From assembly GCA_005405945.1 (NCBI GenBank), contig BJHW01000001.1, forward strand, positions 8,432,001-8,496,000: a DNA stretch of 64,000 bases, in the 5' to 3' direction. Each line of letters starts with the position of its first letter. Positions within the stretch are counted from its first letter, which is position 1. The notes under the pieces were generated by a model that made no database searches, was not told the origin of the DNA, and was given only the letters and a program-made list of their open reading frames with translations. Made by a program: the position numbers and the translations under genes. Source of the stretch: Streptomyces violaceusniger. GTDB lineage: Bacteria; Actinomycetota; Actinomycetes; Streptomycetales; Streptomycetaceae. Of this stretch, positions 52,408 to 62,892 are shown in pieces.

Positions 52408-53912
52408 TCATGCCGTGGCGAGGCGCATGACCGATGCGTCGGTGGCCTCGGCCGCCTGAAGGATCCCCCGCGGCCGTCCCCGGCTGAGGACGAGCACACG
52501 GTGGGACAGCCCCAGGACCTCGTCGAGGTCGGAGCTGACCACGATGACCGCCATACCGGACCGGGCCAGGTCCGCGATCACCTCGTAGATCGCGGCACGG
52601 GCACCGACGTCGATGCCGCGGGTCGGCTCGTCGAGGATGACGACCTTCGGCTTGCGCTCCAGCCACTTGGCGATGACGACCTTCTGCTGGTTACCGCCGG
52701 AGAGCGTGCGCACCGGCTGGCCCGCCCGCCCCTTGACCGTCATGACCTTGATGGCGTCGCCGGCCACCGACGCCACCCGCCGCGGGCTCAGCCAGCCCCG
52801 GCGGGCGATCCGGTCGAGGTTCGGCAGGGCCACGTTGTCCCCGATCGACAGGTCGAGTACGGCCCCCTGGGCCTTGCGGTCCTCGGGAACCAGCACCATG
52901 CCCGCCTCGATGGCGTCGCGGGGCCCGCGCAGCCGCAGCACCCGGCCCTCGACGGCCACCGATCCCCTGGTCACCGGGTCGACGCCGGCGATCGCGCGCA
53001 CCAGTTCGGTACGGCCCGCCCCGACGATCCCCGCGACGCCGAGCACCTCGCCCTCGTGAACCGTGAACGAGACATCCCTGAAGGAGGCGTTCGCCAGGTC
53101 GCGCACCTGGAGCACCTCCCGCGGCCGCGGGGCACCGGTGTCGGGGAAGATGCGCTCGATGCTGCGCCCGACCATTTCCTCCACCAACTGGGTCACGGGC
53201 ACGTTCGCGGTCGGGTGCGTGGCGACGCACTGTCCGTCGCGCATCACCACCACCCGGTCGCAGATCCGGGCGATCTCCTCCAGCCGGTGGCTGACATAGA
53301 TGAAGGACATGCCGTCCTTCCGCAGCGCGTCGATCCGTTCGAAGAGGTGATCGGTCTCCTCGCCGCCGAGAGCGGCCGTCGGCTCGTCGAGGATCAGCAG
53401 GCGTGCGTCGAGGGTCAGCGCCTTGGCGATTTCGACCTGCTGCTGCTGGGCCACGCGCAGCGTGCGGACCAGCCGGGTGGGGGAGATGTCGAGCCCTAGC
53501 CGCCGCAGCTGTTCCCGTGCCCGCCGGTTCATCCCGGCGCGGTCGATACGCCCCTGCGGCGGAGAAGCCGGCCGAGAAAGACGTTCTCGGCCACGGACAA
53601 GTCCGGGAGCAGACGCATCTCCTGGTGGATGAGTCCGATGCCGTGCTGGATGGCGTCCCCGGGGGACCCGGGCTCATAGGGCCGCCCCTGCCAGGTCATC
53701 CGGCCGGTATCGGAGGGGAAGGTGCCCGCGACGATGTTGGACACCGTCGACTTTCCGGCGCCGTTCTCGCCGAGCAGCGCCACCACTTCACCGGGGCGTA
53801 CGTCCAGGTCGATCCGGTCGAGCGCCTGAGTGGCCCCGAAGCGCTTGGAAATCCCTCGTACGGTCAGGCCCTGGGAGGACCCCGCCGCCGGGTGTCGGCC
53901 GATGTATGTCAT
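52408..53912 (-). CDS. Sugar ABC transporter ATP-binding protein, two-domain (frameshifted as sequenced)
   Basis: A duplicated RbsA-type ATPase of about 500 residues. Domain 1 has LLGENGAGKSTVSNIVAGTF, then IHQEMRLLPDLSVAENVFLG. Domain 2 region begins EVLGVAGIVGAGRTELVRAI and has signature LSGGNQQKVVIAKWL with Walker B VVILDEPTRGIDV. One G is lost near 53553; repair gives LRRRGRIDRAGMNRRAREQL and links the halves. ATG 53910-53912 lies 8 nt from GGAGAC. It serves the binding protein and permease next to it. Confidence 0.9.
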
Positions 53913-53937
53913 CGCCGCGTCTCCTCCATGCCGCCAC

Positions 53938-54903
53938 TCACGGGTGGGTCTTGATGAACTCGGTGGCCTTCTTCTGGTCCTTGCTGGTCAGCAGGAACGC
54001 GGGCTGCAGCTGTACGGCCGGGACCTTCTTGCCCTTGATGATGTCCACAGCGGTGTCCACGGACATCCGGCCCATCTTCCGCGTCTGCTGGACCATCGTG
54101 GCGTCGACGGTGCCCTTGCGAACGGCCTTCAGCCCGGCGATGTCCCCGTCGAAGCCGACGATCAGATGCTTCTTGTGCGAACCGGACGCCTTGACGGCCT
54201 GGGCGGCGCCCAGCGCCATCGCGTCCGCCTGCCCCCACAGGATGTCGATGCCGGGGTGCGCCTGGAGCATGTCCTGGGCCACCGAGTACGCCTTGTCCTG
54301 CGCCCAGTCGGCGGGCTGCTGGGCCACCACCTTGATACCGGGCGTCTTCTTGAGTGCCTGGCCGAAGCCCTTCTGCCGGTCGACCTGCGGAGTGGTGCCG
54401 ATCTGGCCCTGGAGGATCGCGAGTTGTCCCTTGCCGCCGGACTGCTTGCCGACCCAGTCGCCGAGAGTCCGGGCGGCCGCGACGCTGTCGCTGGCGATGA
54501 AGGACTTGCCGGGCTGGCCGGGTGGGTTGCGGTCGACCGTGACGACCGGGATGTGCGCGCGGTCCGCCGCCTTCACCGGTACGCCGGCGGCCGTGGCGCC
54601 CGCCGGGATGTAGATGATGGCGCTCACCTGGCGGCTGATGAAGTCCTGGATCTGGTTGACCTGGGTGGCCGCGTCGCCATGGGCATCGGAGACGACGACC
54701 TTGATGCCCTTCTTCTTGGCCTCGGCCGTCACGGACTGCTTGATCTGGTTGAAGAAGTCGGCCTGCAGGTTGGCCACGGCCAGGCCGATCGTGATCTGCT
54801 TGCCGTCGGCCGTCTTGGCGCCGTCGCCGCCCCGCCCGCAGGCGGCGACGCCGACCAGCATGGTGGCCGCGATCCCGGTGGCTATCACTCGTCGCGTTGT
54901 CAT
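53938..54903 (-). CDS. Sugar ABC transporter solute-binding lipoprotein
   Basis: A 321-residue type 1 periplasmic-binding protein. The lipobox is VAAC near residue 22. Family words are ITIGLAVANLQADFFNQIKQ, VVVSDAHGDAATQVNQIQDF, IPVVTVDRNPPGQPG and HLIVGFDGDIAGLKAVRKG. ATG 54901-54903 follows AAGGAGTAG. It defines the imported sugar or polyol, which I cannot name from sequence. Confidence 0.92.
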   Translation of the reverse strand: MTTRRVIATGIAATMLVGVAACGRGGDGAKTADGKQITIGLAVANLQADFFNQIKQSVTAEAKKKGIKVVVSDAHGDAATQVNQIQDFISRQVSAIIYIPAGATAAGVPVKAADRAHIPVVTVDRNPPGQPGKSFIASDSVAAARTLGDWVGKQSGGKGQLAILQGQIGTTPQVDRQKGFGQALKKTPGIKVVAQQPADWAQDKAYSVAQDMLQAHPGIDILWGQADAMALGAAQAVKASGSHKKHLIVGFDGDIAGLKAVRKGTVDATMVQQTRKMGRMSVDTAVDIIKGKKVPAVQLQPAFLLTSKDQKKATEFIKTHP

Positions 54904-54956
54904 GGAACTACTCCTTGGTGGTGCCGGGATGAGCAAAGGGGGAGAGACCGGGGTGG

Positions 54957-55970
54957 TCAGCGCGTTTCCCGTCGACGGAGGACGTCGAGCATGACGGCCA
55001 GCGCGATCACCAGACCGATGACGATCTGCTGGATGAACGGGGACACGCCCAGCAGATTGAGTCCGTTGCGCAGGACGCCGATGATCAGCACGCCGAACAG
55101 CGTGCCGCTGACCGAGCCGACACCGCCGCTGAGGCTCGCTCCGCCGATCACCACGGCGGCGATGGTGTCGAGCTCATAGCCGGTACCGGCGCTCGGCTGA
55201 GAGGAGTCCAGGCGCATCGTGAGGAACACTCCGGCGAGACCCGCCAACAGCCCGGTCACGGTGTAGACGAGCACCGTCCGCCGCTTCACGTTGATACCGG
55301 CGAGCCGGGCGACCTCGGCGCTGCCGCCGATGGCGTACAGGGCGCGCCCGCCGGCCCGGTACCGCATATAGGCCCAGCCGGCTACGTACAGCGCCGCCAG
55401 CACGGCGGTGGAGGCGGTGAAGACGCCGAGGTACCGGGAGGTGGACAGATTGTCGAACCAGTCGGGGAACCCGACGATCTGCTGTCCGTCCGTGATGACG
55501 TTGGCGAGCCCGCGCGCTATCGACATCATCGCCAGCGTCGCGATGAAGGGCGGCAGTTTGGTGTACGTGATGCCCAACCCGTTGGCCAGGCCGCACGCCC
55601 CCGCGACGCCGATCGCGGCCACCGCGCTCAGCCACAGCGGCCATCCCTCGTTGTGGGAGAGCCAGCCGACCACCATGGTCGCCAGCGCGAGCACGGCGCC
55701 GACCGAGAGATCGATGCCGCCCATGACGATCACGGCGGTCATGCCCAGGGCGAGCAGACCCAGGACGGCCGTCTGGTCGACGATGTTGAGCAGATTGCTC
55801 TGGGTGAGGAAGTACGGCGTCGCGATGAAGAAGACGACGCACATGGCGACCAGCCCGAGGGCGGGCCCGCGCGATCCCGTGAGCGTGCCCGTCAGCCAGG
55901 ACGGTAGCCGTATGCGGTGGGTGTCCGGTGGTGTGTCGACAGCTGTCGCGGCGTTGCCGGTCGTGCTCAT
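54957..55970 (-). CDS. Sugar ABC transporter permease (RbsC type)
   Basis: A 337-residue membrane protein with about ten helices. VIVMGGIDLSVGAVLALATM, YTKLPPFIATLAMMSIARGL and AAVVIGGASLSGGVGSVSGT are RbsC signatures. It lies 53 bp upstream of the binding-protein gene in transcription order. The N-terminal hydrophilic tail is about 38 residues. Confidence 0.92.
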   Translation of the reverse strand: MSTTGNAATAVDTPPDTHRIRLPSWLTGTLTGSRGPALGLVAMCVVFFIATPYFLTQSNLLNIVDQTAVLGLLALGMTAVIVMGGIDLSVGAVLALATMVVGWLSHNEGWPLWLSAVAAIGVAGACGLANGLGITYTKLPPFIATLAMMSIARGLANVITDGQQIVGFPDWFDNLSTSRYLGVFTASTAVLAALYVAGWAYMRYRAGGRALYAIGGSAEVARLAGINVKRRTVLVYTVTGLLAGLAGVFLTMRLDSSQPSAGTGYELDTIAAVVIGGASLSGGVGSVSGTLFGVLIIGVLRNGLNLLGVSPFIQQIVIGLVIALAVMLDVLRRRETR

Positions 55971-56013
55971 GGAAGTCCTCCGAATGGCTTTCGGTTGCCG
56001 ACATCGGTCGGCG

Positions 56014-56801
56014 CTAGTTCATGAACATCCCGCCGTCGACGTTGATCGTCTGGCCGGTGATGTACTCCGCCTCCGGTGAGGCGAGGAAGAGCAGCAGATG
56101 GGCGATGTCGTCATGGGTTCCGGCGCGCCCGAGCGGGATTCCCGCGATCCACTCGGCCATCAGCTCCCCGGGCTCGTAAGTGCCGAGGAGCCCGCCCCAG
56201 ACGCGGTCGTTGTAGTCCCACATGTCGCTGCCGACGATGCCGGGGGCGTAGGCGTTCACCGTGATCCGGTCCTTGGCGAGCTCCTTGGCCAGGCTCTGGG
56301 TGAGACCGACGCCCCGAACTTGCTGGCCGCGTAGTGCGGCGTATAGACGAACCCCTGCCGTGCCTGTCCCGAGGCGGCGTTGAGGATGCGCCCGCCGCGG
56401 CCGTGCCGACGCATCGCCGCGGCCGCGGCCTGGGCGCACAGAAAGGTGCCGGTGGTGTTGACCGACAGGACCTTCTGCCATGCGTCGTGGGTGAGGTCTT
56501 CGAGCCGGCTGATGGTGATGACGCCCGCGTTGTTGACCAGGACGTCGAGCCGGCCCCAGGTGTCCTCGGCGAGGGCGAAGGCACGGGCCACGTCCTCCGG
56601 CGAGGTCACATCGGCCCGGAGGCCGAGGGTCCCGGTGCCGCTTTCGGCGGCCAGGTCCCTTGCCCTGTCCACCACGGAACCGTCCGCGTCGACCATCAGG
56701 ACGTCGGCGCCCTCCCCGGCGAACCGGGAGGCGATTCCCAGGCCGATTCCGCGCGCGGCTCCCGTGACGACAACGACCCGTTCCGTGTATCTCCCGGTCA
56801 T
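56014..56801 (-). CDS. SDR-family oxidoreductase (frameshifted as sequenced)
   Basis: A classical SDR of about 262 residues. VVVVTGAARGIGLGIASRFA binds cofactor, DVLVNNAGVITI the NNAG motif, LNAASGQARQG the Ser, and YAASKFG the YxxxK. Beyond that point one G is missing near 56318; repair gives KFGGVGLTQSLAKELAKDRI and the normal tail YITGQTINVDGGMFMN. ATG 56799-56801 follows GGAGGAAC and overlaps the kinase stop by ATGA. Product of this gene probably makes the ketose for the FGGY kinase. Confidence 0.88.
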
Positions 56802-58407
56802 GACGTTCCTCCGGTGGTCGAGGGCTCGGGTCGAGGAGAAGCGGCGGGCTCCCGCGGCGCGGGTGCCGGTTCGGCGGCAGTCCCGGTGCCCACGGGCGGG
56901 GACACCACGGGGGCGGCCGGTGCGGGGCCGTCCTGCCCGGCGGGTGCGTGGAGACGGGCGCGCCGCACCGCCGCATGCCAGGACGCGAGCCTCCGGACGC
57001 GGATGGCCTCGTCGTCGACCGGCGTGGAGATCTCGCAGGGCCGGTTCAGCCGGTCCAGGTCGGCCCAGTCCCACACCCCCGGGTCAGCCCCGCGAGGTGG
57101 GCGGCGCCCAGGGCCGACAGATCGCGGGCCAGGGCCCGCTCCACGGCGCGTCCGCTGGTGTCGGCCTGCAGCTGCATCAGCACCGGGTTGGAGCTCGCTC
57201 CACCGTCCGCGAGCAGCCGGGCCACCGGGCCGGTCTCCCGCTCGACCGCCGCCACCACGTCCTCGACCTGGAACGCGATCGACTCCAGCGCGGCCCGTGC
57301 GATATGCCCGGCCTCGGTGCCGAGGGTGATCCCGCTGATCAGGCCGACCGCGTTCTCGTCCCACCACGGGGCGCCCAGACCCCCGAACGCCGGGACCATG
57401 GTCACGCCCTCGCTGCTGTCGGCGGCCAGCTCCGCCAGTTCGGACGGGGGACGCCCGAGCAGGCCCGCCAACCAGTTGACGGTGGCCCCGGTGGAGCGGA
57501 TGTTGCCTTCCACCGCCCAGGTCGGGCAGCCGCCGGTCTGCCAGGCGACGGTCAGGCACAGCCCGGAGGACACCCTGGTCGCGGTGGGTATCACCGCCAT
57601 CACCGACGAACCGGTTCCGTACGTCGCCTTGACCGTCCCCCGCTGCCAGCCCGCATGGGCGAACAGCGCCGCGTGGGAGTCACCGAGCACGGCGGTCACG
57701 GGCACCCCGTCGGGCAGCGGCGCCAGCCCGCGCGTCCCGGGGAACGGGCCCTGTGACGGCACGACCTGTGGCAGCACCTCATGCGGCACGTCGAAGATCC
57801 GGGTGAGCCGCTCGTCCCATACGCACCGGCGGACATCGAGCAGTTGGGTACGGGCGGCGTTGCCGACCTCGATGAGATGGGCCCCGCCGAGCTTGAACAG
57901 GAGCCACGAGTCGACCGTGCCCAGGCACAGTTCGCCCGCGCGGCTGCGGCGCCGATCGGGGTCGTGCCGGTCCAGCAGCCAGGCGGCCTTGGGCGCCGAG
58001 AACATCGGGTCCAGCGGCAGACCGCTGACCTCGCGGATCAGCTCCGCATCGGGCCCGGCGCGCAGGAGCGCGTGATCGCCCGCCGTGCGCCTGTCCAGCC
58101 AGCCGAGCAGTGGGCTCAGCGGCGCCCCGGTCGCCCGGTCCCACAGCAGCAGCGACTCGCGCTGTGTGCTCAGGCCGATGGTGGCGACGCGTGCGACGTC
58201 CTGCCCGTCGAGGCACGCGGCGACGACTCGTCGGCAGCTGTCCCAGATCTCCTCCGCCGACTGTTCGACCCACCCGGGGGCCGGGGTGGCGAGGGCCACC
58301 GGGGCGGACGCACGGGCGACGATGTCCCCGTGCCGGTCGACCAGGATCGCCTTGGTCGCGCTGGTGCCCTGGTCCACGGCGAGGACGAGCGGTTCAGCGG
58401 TGCTCAT
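56798..58407 (-). CDS. FGGY-family carbohydrate kinase (frameshifted as sequenced)
   Basis: A xylulokinase-like kinase of about 536 residues after repair. LVLAVDQGTSATKAILVDR starts the fold, IGLSTQRESLLLWDRATG the substrate face, PAFGGLGAPWWDENAVG and LLADGGASSNPVLMQLQAD the ATP side. A lost C near 57085 breaks it; repair gives LTPGVWDWADLDRLNRP. The last 70 residues are Pro/Ala-rich with no known role. The start at 58405-58407 overlaps the transketolase gene by 14 bp. Phosphorylates a ketopentose or branched ketose (inference). Confidence 0.9.
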
Positions 58408-59364
58408 GGGACAGCAGCTCCCGGGCGGCGCCGGCGATGCCGTCCGCGGTCAGGCCGAAGTGGTCCAGCAGGAAGGAGGTGCTACCGGTGGGGGCGAACC
58501 GCCGGGGCACCCCCAGGATGCGCATGGGGACCGGATGGTTCTGGGCCACCAGGCCGGCCACCGCCGCGCCCAGCCCGCCCGTGGTGGTGGCCTCTTCGGC
58601 CGTGATGAGGCCCATGGTCTCGCGGGCCGCGCGCAGCACCGCTTCCTCGTCCATCGGTTCGACGAAGGTCATGTTCAGCACGCGTACGCCGATGCCCTCG
58701 GCACGCAGCGTCCGGGCCGCGGCCAGCGCACGGGAGACCAGGGTGCCGATGGCCAGCACCGTGATGTCATCGCCTTCGGTGAGCTGGATGGCCCGCCCGG
58801 GCTCGAAGGGGCGCCCTCCGGGGTGACGGAGGGGATCTTGAAGCGCGGGATGCGCAGATAGACCGGGCCCTCATGGCCGGCCGCCCAGCGTACGGCGGCG
58901 CGGGTCTGGGCAGGGTCGGCCGGGACCGCGACGGCCAGGTCGGCGATGGCCCGCATCCACGACAGATCCTCGATCGAGTGGTGGGTCGGCCCCAGCTCGC
59001 CGTACGCCAGGCCGGGGCTCTGGCCGCACAGCACGATGGGCAGGCCGTTGTACGCGGCATCTGTCTTGATCTGCTCGGTTGCCCGGCCGGTGAGGAACGG
59101 GCCGGCCGCGCTCACGAAGGGAATCAGCCCGCCGTTCGCCAGCCCCGCGCCCACGCCGACGAGATCCTGTTCGGCTATGCCCACATTGATCAGCCGGTCG
59201 GGGTACAGCTCCCGGAAGCGTACGAGGTTGCTCGATCCCACCGAGTCATTGCAGACGGCGACGATCCGCGGGTCCTCGGCGGCCAGGGCGATGAGCTCCT
59301 CGGCGAAGGCCTGCCGGCAATCATGGGTCCGGGTGGCGTCGTCGGTTATCAGGTCGGCGGTCAT
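58394..59364 (-). CDS. Transketolase C-terminal subunit (frameshifted as sequenced)
   Basis: The pyrimidine-binding and C-terminal half of a split transketolase, about 323 residues. CNDSVGSSNLVRFRELYPD, INVGIAEQDLVGVGAGLANG (the Glu that activates TPP lies here) and YGELGPTHHSIEDLSWMRAI are typical. One C is missing near 58812; repair gives APFEPGRAIQLTEGDDITVL. ATG 59362-59364 overlaps the N-terminal subunit stop by ATGA. Confidence 0.9.
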
Positions 59365-60242
59365 CGGCTCAGCTCTTCCAGTGCGGCGTGGACCTGGCGG
59401 GCGTCGGGCACCTTGTGGTGCCACTCCACGCGGTCCTCGATGAACGACACGCCCTTGCCCTTGACGGTGTGGGCCACCACGGCGACCGGCCGGCCCGTGG
59501 TGGAGGGCCGCAGCGCGGACAGCAGCTCGGCGTGGTCGTGTCCGTCGGCCTCGCGCAGCTCCCACCCGAAACTGGTCCACTTGTCCGCCAGCGGCTCCAG
59601 ACGCTTGGTGTCCTCGGTACGGGCGCCCTGCTGGAGGCGGTTGCGGTCGACGATCGCGGTGAGGGAGCCGAGGTCGTAGTGGGCGGCGGTCATCGCCGCC
59701 TCCCAGTTGCTGCCCTCCTGCAACTCGCCGTCGCCGAGGACGACATAGGTGCGGTACGACCGGCCCGAGAGCTTGGCGGCCAGGGCACAGCCGACCGCGA
59801 CGGGGAATCCGTGCCCCAGCGGCCCGGTGTTCGTCTCCACACCCGGGACTTTGGTCCGGTTCGGATGGCCGTTGAGCGGGGACAGCGGGGCCATGAAGGT
59901 GGACAACTCGGACAGTGGGAAGTAGCCGCAGTGGGCGAGCGTGGCGTACAGGGATGCCGAGCAGTGGCCCTTGCTGAGGATGAACCGGTCGCGGTCCGGT
60001 CTGCGGGGCTCGCCGGGGTCCACGTCGAGGACCCGTCCGAAGAGGGTGGCGAGGATGTCGGTCACCGACAGGTCGCCGCCAATGTGGCCGAGTTGGGCTT
60101 TGTCGATCATGCGCACCACGCTGCGCCGGACTTCTGTGGCCAGAAGTTGTAGGTCGTGGGTGTCGGTGGGGCTGCCTTCGTCGGCGATGCGGCGGCGTCG
60201 CACCCGGAACCGTTCGGCGCCGTCGGGGTCTGGCTTGAGCAT
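59361..60242 (-). CDS. Transketolase N-terminal (TPP-binding) subunit
   Basis: A 293-residue subunit. IDKAQLGHIGGDLSVTDILA, DRFILSKGHCSASLYATLA, VPGVETNTGPLGHGFPVAVG and the TPP/Mg motif LGDGELQEGSNWEAAM are all present. ATG 60240-60242 follows AAGGACG and begins the operon; a longer frame to 60296 has no ribosome site. Transfers a two-carbon ketol unit with its partner, yielding glyceraldehyde-3-phosphate or analogous products. Confidence 0.92.
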   Translation of the reverse strand: MLKPDPDGAERFRVRRRRIADEGSPTDTHDLQLLATEVRRSVVRMIDKAQLGHIGGDLSVTDILATLFGRVLDVDPGEPRRPDRDRFILSKGHCSASLYATLAHCGYFPLSELSTFMAPLSPLNGHPNRTKVPGVETNTGPLGHGFPVAVGCALAAKLSGRSYRTYVVLGDGELQEGSNWEAAMTAAHYDLGSLTAIVDRNRLQQGARTEDTKRLEPLADKWTSFGWELREADGHDHAELLSALRPSTTGRPVAVVAHTVKGKGVSFIEDRVEWHHKVPDARQVHAALEELSR

Positions 60243-60346
60243 CTGAACGTCCTTGGTCGCTGACTTCGGTGGTGTCCGGCGGGTCTGGTGGCGCACCGTC
60301 GGGACCGCTCAAGGGGGCGGTGGGGAGGGTGATTCGGAGAGAAGGA

Positions 60347-60370
60347 GTGAATATCTATTCACTAGTGAAT
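60347..60370. promoter_or_regulatory. Triple half-site operator before the split-transketolase operon
   Basis: Half-sites GTGAAT at 60347-60352, ATTCAC at 60357-60362 and GTGAAT at 60365-60370 make two overlapping dyads: gtgaata-tc-tattcac and the perfect palindrome attcactagtgaat. It is the only AT-rich stretch in 60243-60566. It lies about 105 bp before the operon start. This is the best candidate site for the SorC protein; no other gene lies in this gap. Confidence 0.75.
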
Positions 60371-60566
60371 TACTGTGCCCGCAACGTAAGGCGGGTTTCA
60401 GCCATGTGTCAATGGGGTGAACCGGGGTCAGGCGAGAAAGAAGATGACCCGGGGCGGGCGAGAAAGGACTCGCGCGTTCCGCCGCGCTCCGATGCCTTCA
60501 CCTCGATGACGCCGTCCGGTAGCCGCCATGCCACCGGTGGTCGCCGAGCCGTGATTCGATGAACGC

Positions 60567-61393
60567 ATGATCGATGAATTTCTCGCCGGTGATCTCGGCG
60601 CGGTGGAGAAGGCGGTCCGCGCGGCGGTTGCCGACGAGGTCATACCGCGCTTCCGGCAGCTCGCCGCCCATGAGATCGTCGAGAAGCAGGGCCCGCACGA
60701 CCTGGTCACCACCGCCGACCGGCAGGCCGAGGAGCATCTGACCGACGCCCTCACCAAGCTGCTGCCCGGCTCCGTGGTGGTGGGCGAGGAGGCGGTGCAC
60801 GCCGATCCGGCCGTGCTCACCGCCCTCGGCGGCGACGCGCCCGTGTGGATCGTCGACCCGGTCGACGGCACCCGGCAGTTCGTCCACGGCGACCCCGGCT
60901 TCGCGACGCTGGTCACCCTCGCCCACCGGGAAGAACTCCTCGCCTCCTGGACGTACGCCCCGGTGCTCGACCTGATGGCCGTCGCCCGCCGTGGCGGGGG
61001 CGCGCTGCTGAACGGCGAGCCGATCCACAGCGGCTCCCCGGAGCCCGGCACGGCCCTCCACGTCGCCATCTCCCACTTCGACTTCACCACCGACGCGGAG
61101 AAGCGCACCCTGTCGGGCCTGCGGGCGCCGGGCGCCGAGGTGCGACCCTGCGGCTCGGCCGGTCTGGAGTATCTGAACGTGGCCCGGGGCTGCTCGACGC
61201 CGTCGCCTTCACCTGGGAGAACGCCTGGGACCACGCCGCCGGTCTGCTGCTGGTCGAGGAGGCGGGCGGGGCGCACAGCACGATCGAGGGCAGGCCGTTC
61301 CGGATCAGCGGGGGCAACGCCCTTCCTTTCACGGCGGCCAGGGACGAGGCGGCCGTTCGGCATATCCTGGGCCTGCTGGCCGCCGCCGGCTGA
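60567..61393 (+). CDS. Inositol-monophosphatase-family phosphatase (frameshifted as sequenced)
   Basis: A Mg-dependent phosphatase of about 275 residues. HDLVTTADRQAEEHLTDAL, VVVGEEAVHAD with a metal Glu, VWIVDPVDGTRQFVHGDPG with the DPxDGT metal motif, and the late ENAWDHAAGLLLVEEAGG with the WDxAAG motif. One G is lost near 61190; repair gives NVARGLLDAVAFTW. It could act on inositol, histidinol or sugar phosphates. It runs opposite to the sugar operon, 325 bp away, and leads into the FAD oxidoreductase. Confidence 0.87.
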
Positions 61394-61431
61394 CCGTTCC
61401 ACTGATACCTCGAGGACGAGGGGGAGCCGAC

Positions 61432-62853
61432 GTGCCGTCCATGCTCGACGCGGTCGTAGTGGGTGCCGGGCCGAACGGGCTGACCGCGGCCGTCGAACTG
61501 GCCCGCCGCGGCTGCGCGGTGGAGATCTTCGAGGCCGCGGACACCATCGGCGGGGGCTCACGCACCGAAGAGCTGACCCTGCCCGGCTTCCGCCACGACC
61601 CCTGCTCCGCCGTGCACCCCCTCGCCATCGGCTCCCCGGCCTTCGACCGGATGCCCCTGGCCCGGTACGGCCTGGAGTGGCTCCACCCCGAGCTGCCGCT
61701 GGCCCACCCCTTCCCCGACGGCACGGCCGCGGTGCTGGCCCGCTCGGTCGGCGAGACCGCCATGTCGCTCGGCCCCCGCGACGCCGGCACCTACCGCCGG
61801 CTGCTGGCCCCCTACCTCGGCCGCTGGGCAACCCTCGCCCCCGATCTGCTGCGCGCCCACTGGGACGGGGTGCCCCGCGACCCGATCACCTGGGCCCGCT
61901 TCGGGCTGCACGCGCTCCTGCCGGTCTCGCTGCTCGCCGGTCCGCTCCGCTTCCGCGACGAGAAGGCGCGCGCCCTGTTCGCCGGGCTGGCCGGGCACGC
62001 CATCGCGCCCACCAGCGCACCGGCCACCGGCGGACCCGCCCTGATGTTCGCCGTCGCGGCCCACGAGGTCGGCTGGCCGATCCCGCGCGGCGGCTCCCAG
62101 TCGATCGTGGACGCGCTCGGCGCGTACTTGCGCGCCCACGGCGGGACGATCCACGTCTCCACCGAGGTCAAGCGGCTCGACGAGCTGCCGCCCGCCCGCG
62201 CCTACATCTTCGACACCTCGCCGCGCGCCCTGGCCCGTATCGCCGGTCTCGGCAACGCCTACCGCCGCTACCGCTACGGGGCCAGCGCCTTCAAGATCGA
62301 CTACGCCCTGTCCGGCCCGGTTCCCTGGACCGCGCCCGACGCCCGCCGCGCGGGCACCGTCCATGTCGGCCCCACCTCCGGCGAGATCGGCGCGGCGCTA
62401 CGGGCCGCCGTCGAGGGCCGCGACCCCTCCGTCCCGTTCCTGATCACCGCCCAGCCCAGCCTCCTCGACCCCTCCCGCGCCCCGGAGGGCAAGCACACCT
62501 TCTGGGCCTACGGCCATGTGCCCAGCGGCTGGAAGGGCGACGCCACGGAGGTGATCGAGCGTCAAATCGAGCGCTTCGCCCCCGGCTTCCGCGATCTGGT
62601 CCTGGCCCGCGCGGTGGCCGGCCCACCCGAACTCGCCGCCCGCAACGCCAACTACATCGACGGCGACATCGCCTGCGGCGCCTTCGAGGGCCTCCAGGCC
62701 GTCATACGCCCCAAGCTCGCCCGCGTCCCCTACGCCACCGCCCACCCCGCGGTCTACCTCTGCTCCTCCGCCACCCCACCGGGCCCCGGCGTCCACGGCA
62801 TGTCCGGCCACCACGCGGCACGGGCGGTGTGGCGGCGGCTGCGGGCGCGGTAG
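61432..62853 (+). CDS. FAD-dependent oxidoreductase, phytoene-desaturase-like
   Basis: A 473-residue flavoprotein. AVVVGAGPNGLTAAVELARR binds FAD, and EIFEAADTIGGGSRTEEL follows. The middle part has GGPALMFAVAAHEVGWPIP and GGSQSIVDALGAYLRAHGG, and the C-terminal FAD motif region has YLCSSATPPGPGVHGMSGHH. It belongs to the NAD(P)/FAD oxidoreductases near phytoene dehydrogenase; no carotenoid genes are adjacent. GTG 61432 follows GAGGGGGAGCC. Its substrate is unknown. Confidence 0.85.
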   Translation: MPSMLDAVVVGAGPNGLTAAVELARRGCAVEIFEAADTIGGGSRTEELTLPGFRHDPCSAVHPLAIGSPAFDRMPLARYGLEWLHPELPLAHPFPDGTAAVLARSVGETAMSLGPRDAGTYRRLLAPYLGRWATLAPDLLRAHWDGVPRDPITWARFGLHALLPVSLLAGPLRFRDEKARALFAGLAGHAIAPTSAPATGGPALMFAVAAHEVGWPIPRGGSQSIVDALGAYLRAHGGTIHVSTEVKRLDELPPARAYIFDTSPRALARIAGLGNAYRRYRYGASAFKIDYALSGPVPWTAPDARRAGTVHVGPTSGEIGAALRAAVEGRDPSVPFLITAQPSLLDPSRAPEGKHTFWAYGHVPSGWKGDATEVIERQIERFAPGFRDLVLARAVAGPPELAARNANYIDGDIACGAFEGLQAVIRPKLARVPYATAHPAVYLCSSATPPGPGVHGMSGHHAARAVWRRLRAR

Positions 62854-62892
62854 GGCCCAACAGGGGCCTGCGGTCGGCTCGGTGCGGGACGC

